Source of the DNA: Microcyclospora pomicola
Taxonomy: Eukaryota; Ascomycota; Dothideomycetes; Capnodiales
Assembly (NCBI GenBank): GCA_002786065.1
Contig: NHNY01000012.1
Location: 434,001 to 498,000, forward strand
Length of the DNA stretch: 64,000 bases
Reading direction: 5' to 3'
In this document: positions 54,768-64,000 of the stretch, in pieces
Position numbering within the stretch: the first letter of the stretch is position 1
Layout of the letters: each line of letters opens with the position of its first letter
Notes under the pieces: model-generated
Database searches by the model: none
What the model was told of the DNA's origin: nothing
What the model saw: the letters and a program-made list of their open reading frames with translations, nothing else
Position numbers and translations under genes: made by a program

Positions 54768-56291
54768 TCATGCATTCTGGCCATGCTCGCTGCCGTCTCC
54801 GTTTTGTTGATCGACGTTGTGGTAGTCAAGAATTTCCGAGTACCTGGTCATATTAGCTTTAAAGTTCTTGCGTTGTTTTGTCACCCCATCCTATACTCAC
54901 ATCATGATCTTCCATGTGTCCACAGGTAGGTCTGCATCGTTGAATGACCAATCGAACTTCTCCTCTGCCTCCGGCTCGTCGGTGGGGTCGTGGTATGGTG
55001 CCAGGTAAGGATCTGCCAATGCTTCGCCAGCCTTGACACGTTTCCGCGGGTCGAACACCAGCATTCGCTCCAGAAGCTCAATCGCTTGCGGGTCTGCATT
55101 CTTGAATTTGTTCTTGAGAGGCTGGCGCTCGCGTTTTGGGAGAGACTGTACAAATCGGAGGGTGTTCTCGCTGCAGATCGTTGAGATCACATCATCAGGA
55201 GGAGTTCCGAGGAGCTCGGTGATGATGGAGAACTGGTTCACATGATCTTTGCCCGGAAACAGTGGCTTGCCCTCCAGCATCTCCGCGAAAATGCAGCCTG
55301 CACTCCAAATGTCCACTTCCACATCATACTTTTGCCACGTGAGCATGATCTCGGGCGCGCGGTAGTATCGGGTGGAGACGTAACCAGTCATTTGAGGGTC
55401 CTGGATACGGGCCAAGCCAAAATCGCAGATCTTGAGATCGCAATTCTCATTGACAAGAATGTTGGAGGGCTTCAAGTCTCTGTGTACAACACCTGCGGAG
55501 TGAACATATTTAAGGCCACGCTGAGTGGTATGTCAGTGATCGACACTTTGCGGCCTCGTGTGACAGGAACGTACCAAGATCTGGTAAAGGAAGTATTGGA
55601 TGAACTGCTTTTCGAGCGGTCGTGATGTGAGGAGGCGGTGCAAGTCGGTCCCGAGCAATTCGGTGACAAAATAGCTGTGAGTATATCGTAAGCGAAGTTT
55701 GATGGCCGGATAGACTCACCAACATACATGTCCTCGAGAGGCGAGATAAAGATATCGCTCAAGCTGATCACCTGTATGCCAATGTCTCAGCGCCACCTTC
55801 TGTCAAGTAGCCATCACGCGTTTACTGATCCCTATCTTACGTTTTCGTGTTTGAGGTGCTTGAGCAGCTTCAGCTCACGGTACGTGCGCTTCGACAGAAC
55901 AGGCGTGCTGAAAGGCTTCATAATCTTCTTCACAGCAACGGCCTGTCCGGTAAGCTGGTCCTTTGCCGAACTGTATGCCTTGTTGTCAGCGCTTCGACTT
56001 CTGGCCCCCAGAAATTGTCCCTCGCACATACCACACCAAACCGAAGGCACCCATGCCAACCGGCTGGAGGTCACTGTATCTGTTCCAGTGTCAGCGCCAC
56101 ATGTAACCTTCTTTTGCAGTAACGCCACAGGAGCGTTTCTCGAGCGCTTCCTGTGATGGGAGGACCGTGGGGCATACCGAGACGTGATCTCGAAGGTTGT
56201 GCCTGGTAAAGCAGCAGATTAGCCACCAGTCAAACATCCAGACAAGAGAGTGATATTTACCAAAGATCTGGGCGCGAACGAATTCTGCCAT
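54768..56291 (-). CDS. HOG1: Stress-activated MAP kinase Hog1/Sty1
   Basis: The p38-type MAPK of the high-osmolarity pathway; cytosolic, moving to the nucleus on stress. Eight exons: 56261-56291, 56178-56202 (25 nt), 56032-56079, 55841-55970, 55728-55771, 55575-55674, 54901-55520 and 54768-54843; the phases close exactly at 357 aa, the usual Hog1 length. It begins [20 protein letters not shown], has the glycine loop [18 protein letters not shown] (ATP lysine), [16 protein letters not shown] and the TGY activation motif in [19 protein letters not shown], which marks it as Hog1/p38 rather than TEY or TNY classes. The common docking region [20 protein letters not shown] is intact. The end [20 protein letters not shown] is typical of filamentous fungi. 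Regulated by dual phosphorylation by Pbs2 in relatives. Confidence 0.98.
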
Positions 56292-59028
56292 CTTGTCGGT
56301 TGTGCCCGCTGGCGAATGCGATGTGGATGGAACGGATGGTGTGGAGTGCGCAACCGACGATTGAGTGGAGGTTTGTCGCACTATCGAAAGGAAGAGTTCG
56401 CAGGAATGTGAGGAGGCTGGTCGTGGAGCGTACTCGTCGGGAGGTGAGGAGGGGTGGAGGGAGGAGCAGATGTATGGGCGAGCCTGCGCTTGTGATGGTG
56501 GGGCTTTCGCGCGGGCCTAGCGACGATGGCTTGTGGGTGAAGTGCTCGGGATTGTCAAGGTCGGATAGCGGAGAGTTGGAGACGGATGTTGAGGATGGTG
56601 ATGGTGGCGGAGGAGGAGATTGAGTGTGGAAGGATGAAAACTACACGAGATGTTTCTGGGTGAAGGAATGTTTGTTGTATGGTTCGTGAGACTACTGCTG
56701 CCCGAGTGCGCTCAGTCTTTGTGGTTCAAACAGATCGGCGATCGTGTCGCAACGTGCTTGGACGCGGCATTTGCTCCACCATCAGATCTTATACCACATC
56801 CCTAACCATAATTTACGGTGCATTGTCACTTGTGTTCACTTCGGACGAACTACGATTGTCATGTTCGCCGAGAGGTACAGTTGACCGATTCAGAGTAAGA
56901 CACTGGTCAACTGCCGCGATGATCGTGGACAGTAGGCAAGACTACACCTTCGGATGATGGATCACCGCTTGCTCTGCCAGCTTCACGATCTCACTTGCTA
57001 TAACATGCTGAGTGACCACACTACTGCTCTCACTGGCATACTATCCCAACTGTGCACTTCTCTGCTGTCCTCGTGGCGACAGCGTTCACCGCAAAAATCC
57101 AAAGGAGACCTCCGGACACCGTCACTGGCTTGGTTCGTGGCGTCGACGCCTGAAAGGTAGCGATAGCTGATGTGGCTGCGCCCAAAGGTTCGCAAATCTG
57201 CAAAGCTCGTCATGCATCAAGACTACACGTGTTGAGAGTGGATGAGCTGTCACTTCACGCCGTCCTGATTCGGTAGCGACAGCAAGGCTTGATGGCGAAT
57301 ATGCCGGCCAAGACGAACTTTGCACATGGCCACGTCCAGGTGCCAGGACTTAGCACCTCTGACCGGTAATATGGCGATTTTGAGACATTCCAAACGAAAC
57401 TTTATATGTATGGCAGACGAACGTCATGACTTGAAGGTTCGACTCTGCGCCAGCTCAGAGTCGCCGATTGGGCAGTCGAGGTCATTTCCGTGGAATCTGT
57501 AAGCCACGCGAGCCGACAACATCCGCCCTCCGTCCGCACTTGTGTCCTACAAGGCAGGTAACGACCGAGGAAACATACACTTCCTCTGTGGCTTGGAGAA
57601 AACGTGTTCTTGGCAGAGTGTGCTCACACAATAAGGCTTATATACTTCAGGGTTTGCAGAGAGCCTCGTCGATGACATTCACGAGGCCGTAGACACGATT
57701 CGGATGGATCACCCCGAGGATTTAAAGGATTAGCAGAATGTGCTGCGGCCTATCGGACAGCGTTAGCAGCGCGCTTGTCTGTGGACTGGGATGAAAGGCA
57801 CTTCAGCTTCGAAACAGGAAATCTACAAAGCCTCCTTCACGCAGTGTGGATGCACAGTGATGCTCGTTAGCCAATTGACCCCGTCCAATACCTGGTCAAT
57901 GCCTTGTCTTTGCTGGAAAAGATCGTGATCGGCTATGCCACGTTGATCTGCTCGGGCAAAAGACCACCGCACCGAGCACTAGGTAATTTGCTACTACATT
58001 TAGATCTTCAAGCTCAGACCTCAGGGCCAAATCCAGAGGCCAGCCATGGAATTTCTCATAGCTAGCAGCTCAAAAGTGACACGGGATGAGCATGATGTGT
58101 TGGGGCTTGTTGAAAGGCTGTGCAAATATACATGATTTGCACCGCTGAAGGCAGACGATACGACGAGGATGATAGGAGTTACTGCAATCAGGCAGCTCAA
58201 TGTATGACTTGACTCAATCAAGCGTACCTCCAGGATGTGATACGCCAATTGCCGATTCTGATCCATATCATACATATCCTCACTCTCTGCAGCAGCTATC
58301 TGTCGACACAGGCATGATTTGTAGATACGGTAATTGCTATTGCGTGTTGCTATTCAGCGCACTCGCTGCACCGACCGTCTGCATCAACGCGCACGCAGCT
58401 GTCTTGTAATCGCATACCACAAGAGTCTCGGGTGTATACGAGTTGCGGCCAAATGGCACGGGCGTCGATTTATATTAGCGGGCGGAGATGGAGGAGAAGA
58501 TCATGTGTGATGATATGGAGGGAGTATCTGGAGCTCGGCTCCCACGCTAGAACGTCCCACTGGTTCTAGCTGGGCACATCATGTCGAGAGCCGACGCCAT
58601 TGCACACACCTCGTGTCCGACATCCTTATGCACACATCCTCGCTCATCATCCATAGCATTCACTGTCGCCTCATTTCGCACCTCACTCTCCTTCGACGTC
58701 GTCCCAGCGCATCTCGATAATCTCCTCTCCGCCGAACCCTGCGTCAAAGCCATCCACGCCGCTTCTCCGCATCCGCCATTGCCGCATCTACGTCGACGAA
58801 CAAAGATCGTTGATAGATCGTGTCAGATCTGAACAGCTCCCGATCCAGTCTGCGCGTTGCACCGTCCAAGACCAGGCACCATCCCGCGGATCTCACCCAC
58901 ATCACGACGCGGACACCTGGCCACAAGGCGAGAGAACTGCGTATGCTAGTTGCGCCGGTTTGGCTCACTCTACGCTGCTGGAGGACGCCCACGCGGTTCG
59001 GGCCCGGTGTGGTGCATGAGCCGCGACG
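56292..59028. promoter_or_regulatory. Large divergent intergenic region between HOG1 and the G-alpha gene, 2.7 kb
   Basis: The two start codons face away from each other across 2,737 bp, the longest gene-free stretch in the window. Only short ORFs without features occur. The part nearest HOG1 (56400-56625) is purine-rich on the + strand, so CT-rich on HOG1's coding strand, as expected for a leader or promoter. Nothing else can be named. Confidence 0.5.
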
Positions 59029-60397
59029 ATGGGTAGCTGCATGAGTTCCGACTCGAATGGCGAGGAGGGAGATCAGAAGAAGCGCAGTCAAATGATCGAT
59101 CGCGGTCTGGAGGAGGATTCAAAGAAGCTGCGGCGGGAATGCAAGATCCTTCTGCTAGGTAGGTCCTGCGCGTACTCAAGAGAACCAGACCAAGATCTGG
59201 CGTTGAAGTGGGTACTGATATAAGAGTGTAGGTTCTGGAGAAAGTGGGAAAAGCACAATCGTGAAGCAGATGAAGATCATACACCAAAACGGCTATACCG
59301 TGGATGAGCTGGCATTCAGTCGGCATACCATCTACAAGAACCTCATCGATTGTGCCAAGGCACTCGTGAGTGCGCTACGACAATTCGAGATCGAGGTGGA
59401 CAATCCCGAGAACACGGCATATTCGAACTATATCATGGAATATGTTGTCGACCCCGATCCAGAACAACCTCTGGATCCCAAAGTCGGCGATGCCATCTCT
59501 AGCCTCTGGCAAGATAAGAGCATACCAAAAGTGATCGATCATCAGAATGAATTCTATTTGATGGATTCGGCACCATAGTACATGGCCCTCACACAGGTTA
59601 TGCCAGGCCCATGCTGACCCTCGAATAGTTTCTTCGACGAGGTCAAACGAATTGCCTCAGCGGATTATATTCCTACCGAAGCGGATGTGCTAAGAGCACG
59701 AACGAAGACGACTGGTATTTATGAAACTAGATTTCAGATGGGCCAATTGAGCATACAGTGAGCATAATGTGCAAGATTTACGACAGGTATTCATTGGCTT
59801 ACACGATCGCAGTATGTTTGATGTTGGCGGACAAAGAAGTGAGCGAAAGAAATGGATCCATTGCTTTGAGAATGTGACTTCCATCATCTTCTGCGTGGCG
59901 TTGAGCGAATATGACCAAGTCCTGCTTGAAGAGAGCAGTCAGGTGCGTCTTTGTTACGTACTCGTCTTGACCAGAAGAATCTGACAAATCCAAACAGAAC
60001 CGCATGATGGAGTCTCTGGTCCTATTCGATTCGGTCGTCAACTCTCGGTGGTTCGCCCGAACCTCGATCATCCTTTTCCTCAACAAAGTCGACCTGTTCC
60101 GAGCCAAGCTTTCGAAATCTCCTTTACAAAACTACTTTCCCGACTATTCGGGAGGCGACGACGTTAATCGCGCCGCCAAATACCTCCTATGGCGCTTTAA
60201 TCAAGTGAACCGAGCACACTTGAATCTATACCCCCAGTAAGTTGGATTCCAAAATCATGTCTGGAAACTGTTCATCCTTGCTGACATTGGCGAATAGTCT
60301 TACACAAGCAACGGATACGTCCAACATCCGGCTAGTCTTTGCTGCCGTCAAGGAAACCATACTTCAGAATGCCCTGAAAGACTCAGGAATCCTATAG
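59029..60397 (+). CDS. gna-3: Heterotrimeric G-protein alpha subunit, group III (gna-3/Gpa2-like)
   Basis: Membrane-linked GTPase upstream of adenylate cyclase/PKA signalling in relatives. Six exons: 59029-59158, 59232-59577, 59629-59757, 59813-59942, 59998-60236 and 60298-60397; 357 aa, phases consistent. The start MGSCMSSDS carries the Gly2 myristoylation site and Cys4 palmitoylation site expected in group III. GTP-binding motifs: GSGESGKST (G1), RARTKTTGI (G2, with the switch arginine and threonine), [12 protein letters not shown] (G3), LFLNKVDL (G4) and, after the last intron, LTQATDT (G5, TCAT position). The C-terminus KDSGIL is the group III form; it lacks the Cys four residues from the end that group I subunits have for pertussis-toxin modification. 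Group I and II subunits are therefore excluded. Confidence 0.96.
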
Positions 60398-62081
60398 CGG
60401 GTGTTCCATGATCAATTTCGATGCCACCGCATTGACCAGCTCCGAGGACGTTGGTCATAACTTTGGAAGCCAAAAGTGATTTCTTGAAGGCCTAATAGGG
60501 GCCATCTACATCTACGACCGAACCAAGCGATCGGAGTCTACTGCTTTCTCAATGGTATGTAGCAACAGATGTCTTGAACCTTTTCTTATCGTGTCCAGTG
60601 GCTACAATGTCCTGTGCTGCGATCTTCTCCCCCTGATCCATCACTATTGGGATATTTGTCTACGTTGGTCGTTGAAGTGCGGAAGCCTGCACCTAAGGTT
60701 GCACCACGCAAGGAGCATTGAAATTCGGAGCATCTAAATTCGTTTTGAGAGCACGACGGTGCAGCGATCATGACTTGATCGAGAAACAGCATGGATGCGA
60801 GATCTGCGAACGGCGCAAAAATGGTGTCAAATCTCAGGTGGCTCGGACAGGGGTCCTAATGAGATACCAGCTGCGAAGGAGTTCGAGCACAGTTGACGCG
60901 AGGAAAAGAGCCGAACAGACACCAGGTCTATCATAAGTTATCAGTGAGTAGCCTAGGTACCGTAATGCTTACAGGTGTTGACGAAATTGTACATAAGTGA
61001 GGTCCATAGCGAAGACTTTAGACTGATTTCAAGAATTCCCAGATGATCTTCACCACATCGCCTATCTCCGATTGGGACCTATGACTTCAATTTCTAATAG
61101 ATGTATGTACTCTGTTCGATGGATCTCCCGCGCTTCCCAGTGGCTGCAGCATCCCGACGCAAGGGATATTGGCCAGAGATATAGATGCTCGATGTTGCAC
61201 GACGCCTGCAAGAACCCGTGGGAGGTCTACGGAGGGAAGATTTGACAGGTCGTACCGTGGTGTTTCTTCCTTCGCAAGGTCAGGGCTTCGAGACGCGCGC
61301 TCCGTGGAGAGGTGAAGCACTCAGTACGCGCATGGATTCTGACCAGGCGGTTATGGCAACCCACTTCCAAGGAACAACAAAAGATCGTGCTTCAGCGTTG
61401 GCGCAAGGTAGCGGTGAAGATCGACCAAAGGGGCGTATTGAAGAGAGTCTCGCTCGTGGTATATGCTTGAGGTTACACACGATACGCTTTACTGGGGCGC
61501 GCGGTGGCACACACACATGCATCGCCCATCCGTAAGTCTGGGTTTTCGCACTATGGGTCTCAGTTCTTCAGTCTGACGTCTGGTTATCAGCTCTGTCTCG
61601 TGCGGTGCGCTATATCTTTCAGCTGCTGCGTCTTTTCTCTAGGTTGGTAGTCCTGTCGTGCAATTATCTCTTCGCATTCGGGACGAGGCTTGAGCATTCG
61701 CTGAGTGGTGGCAGACACGCACGTGTGCGGAATTCACTGCTGAATTGACCAAGTCTGAAAGCGAAGTGCTTTTGCATTCCATGGTCGTACTGGGTTCGCC
61801 GCCACGCTGACACAAGGCGCTTGTGCTGGTTGGTGAATCTGAGCACATGTGTCGCTCTGCCTATGCAAGCCTGCTGCCTTGTGGTCAAAGGTTTCGGGTC
61901 TTCAACTATTGCTGATACAGCAATCTTTACGAGCTCGAGGACACGGAAGACGAGACGCGGTCTTGTTGGATCGCATATGAGGGGGCGTGCATGTGACAGC
62001 ACGTCAAGAGTCGACTACGAATGTCCACTGGTTTACGATTGCTGGATGTGCAACGCAAGAATCTTGCTTGAAACGAGAAAT
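60398..62081. other. Intergenic region, about 1.7 kb, no gene recognised
   Basis: It lies between the G-alpha gene and the chitin synthase gene, both +. It must hold the chitin synthase promoter and long leader. The ORFs are short and featureless. Confidence 0.4.
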
Positions 62082-64000
62082 ATGGACGACGCGGCCATGC
62101 TCACGCTGCGAGCCACAGACGAAAGCAACATAAGCCATGAATGGCCTATCAAAGACATCGTCTACGTTGCCATCGTCGGCGCAGTCATGCTCGCCGCGCT
62201 CTTGGAATGGATCCTCTGGCTCCTGGCGTTCCTTTACTGCCTGGCCAAGGTCTTTCAGAAAGCCGAGGGGGAAAACAAATGGAGCGTGCGAGTGCTCGTC
62301 ATTCTGAACATGGTCCTGTTTGTTGCTTTGAGATGCATCTTCCTGCCTATCATGGTCGTCACTTTGCCCTTGCCAAGCTCGGTGGTGAAGTACTTTCCAC
62401 AGGAAATGGTGGATGTATTGCAATGGTTCGCATTCTACTCGTTCGCGGGCTTGTTGACCATCCCCTGGCTGTTCTGCGTCTATCAGCTCGTTACGCACAA
62501 TATCGGACGGACTAAGAAGATCAAGCATGTGCTGGATGAGCACTCCGCTCCAAAGGTTGGTGAGTCAAGGCTGATTGGTTCGACCGAATGAGATAGTTAT
62601 ACTGATTGTTATGTTCCAGTCATTGTCATGCCTTGCTACAAGGAGAAGCCAGATGTGCTGTTGAGGACCGTCGACTCCATCGTCGCCTGCGACTACCCGC
62701 CAAGCTGCATGCACATCTTCCTATCCTTCGATGGTGATGAAGTAGGCGAGCTCTACCTCAACACGCTCGACCAGCTCGGCGTGCCTCTCAAGCTTGAGTA
62801 CTATCCCACGAGCATTGACGTGACATATCGTGATTGCAGAATCACCGTTTCGCGGTTCAAACATGGTGGCAAGCGGAAGTGCCAGAAGAAGACATACCAA
62901 CTCATTGATAAAGTCTACGCCACATATCTACGACGGAACGATAACATGTTCATGCTCTTCATCGATTCGGATTGCATACTGGACCGAGTCTGTATCCAGA
63001 ACTTCATGTATGAGATGGAGCTAAAACCCGGGAGCCAGAGGACCATGACCGCGATGACTGGGGTCATCACCTCGACCACCAAAAAGAACACTCTTCTCAC
63101 GATTCTACAAGACATGGAGTATATCCATGGGCAGCTCTTCGAGCGATCCGTCGAGTCTGGCTGTGGAGCAGTGACCTGTCTCCCCGGCGCTCTGACCATG
63201 CTACGCTTCTCAGCTTTCCGGCGGATGGCCAAATTCTACTTCGCCGACAAGGCTGAACAATGCGATGATCTCTTCGATTATGGGAAGTGCCACCTAGGCG
63301 AAGACCGATGGTTGACGCATCTGTTCATGGTCGCGGCGCCGGAGCGATACCAGATCCAGATGAATACGGGCGCATTTTGCAAGACCGAAGCTGTCGAGAC
63401 GTTCACCAGCTTGTTGAAGCAGCGTCGCAGGTGGTTTCTCGGCTTCATGACCAATGAAGTGTGTATGCTGACCGATCTTCGGCTGTGGAAACGGTATCCA
63501 CTGCTGTTGATCATTCGATTGGCGATGAACACGATCCGAACCACGGCGCTTCTATTCTTCATCATGGTCATCGCGATCATCTCAACATCTCAGTCGATCA
63601 AGAATCTTCCCGTGGGGTTTATCGCGGTGTCCCTCGGGCTCAACTGGTTGCTCATGGTGTACTTTGGAGCCAAGCTTGGGAGGTACAAAGTGATGATGTA
63701 CCCTATCATGTTGTAAGTATGCTCCTGATTTCACTTAGCCAATGCTAACACTATTCCAGCGTCATCAATCCAATCATGAACTATTGCTATATGGTCTACG
63801 GCATATTTACCGCCGGCCAGAGAACATGGGGTGGACCACGAGCAGATGCTGGAGCAGCAGACGCAACCACAACGCCTGCGCAGGCCATCGAACAGGCTAA
63901 GATGACCGGAGACGAGCTCAACGTAGTGCCGGAGACATTCAAACCTGCCGTAGAGATGATCACACGGAAACGATCTCGCAAAGTTCCTTTGATGCCTTCC
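62082..64000 (+). CDS. Chitin synthase, class VII, 3' end cut by window edge
   Basis: A plasma-membrane GT2 enzyme that makes chitin from UDP-GlcNAc. Exons so far: 62082-62559, 62620-63712 and 63760 to beyond 64000; introns are 60 nt (phase 1) and 47 nt (phase 2). The N-terminus has three membrane helices (YVAIVGAVMLAALLEWILWL; VLVILNMVLFVALRCIFLPI; FYSFAGLLTIPWLFCVYQLV), which is the class VII layout without a myosin motor. The catalytic region has VVIVMPCYKEKPDVLLRTVD, LFIDSDC (DxD), GEDRWLTHLFM (in place of the EDR of other classes) and QRRRWFLGF (the QxxRW motif). Downstream helices follow (TTALLFFIMVIAIISTSQSI). I chose the ATG at 62082 (MDDAAMLTLRATDE) over an in-frame ATG at 61821 because the longer leader looks non-coding. 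Confidence 0.94.

Noticed and set aside
61821-62081. N-terminal extension of the chitin synthase ORF
   Set aside because: Open in frame but Cys-rich and unlike class VII N-termini; the later ATG at 62082 fits better.
1-64000. Transposons, virus-like elements and a biosynthetic gene cluster
   Set aside because: No reverse transcriptase, integrase, transposase, capsid-like or polyketide/peptide synthase sequence was found; oxidase, P450 and permease are housekeeping-type and not clustered with a backbone enzyme.

Overview
The window is nuclear DNA of a filamentous ascomycete (Pezizomycotina). Many protein families point to a dothideomycete, but that placement is inferred. The evidence is dense protein-coding genes on both strands, short GT..AG introns of about 50-60 nt (often with a CTAAC/CTAAT-like branch point), and fungal-only genes: translation factor eEF3, CYP61/Erg5, a class VII chitin synthase, Hog1 and a group III G-alpha. 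I see no transposon, virus-like element, rRNA, tRNA or CRISPR.

Layout. 1-5.6 kb: an alanine/lysine-rich conserved fungal protein (-), a UCH37-type deubiquitinase (+) and eEF3 (-). 6.7-16.4 kb is a more accessory-looking stretch: a small RING/IBR zinc protein, a fungal-type protein kinase, a small spliced unknown, a fructosyl-amino-acid-oxidase-like flavoenzyme, a two-finger C2H2 protein and a fungal transcription-factor-domain protein. 17-26 kb: Erg5, an amino-acid permease, SRP68 and LSm4. 26-31 kb: a single-pass membrane protein of unknown role and a secreted tyrosinase. 32-47 kb: a 1505-aa GYF-domain protein, the TPR protein TTC27/Emw1, a GH92 mannosidase, a predicted N-myristoylated small protein, a 182-aa unknown and a TBC RabGAP of the TBC1D20/Gyp8 type. 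47.7-54 kb: a DDB1/CPSF-A-like 1333-aa protein and Avl9. 54.8-64 kb: HOG1 and a G-alpha gene head to head across a 2.7-kb gap, then a class VII chitin synthase running off the right edge.

The neighbours do not form a biosynthetic cluster. Several share broad themes: membrane traffic (SRP68, Avl9, Gyp8-like), cell wall and stress signalling (Hog1, G-alpha, chitin synthase, Erg5), and RNA/translation (eEF3, LSm4, GYF, TTC27). Exon boundaries were read by eye from splice consensus, reading phase and family similarity. Where I give exon lists the phases add up, except for the first exons of the kinase, the C2H2 gene and the transcription factor, which remain uncertain.
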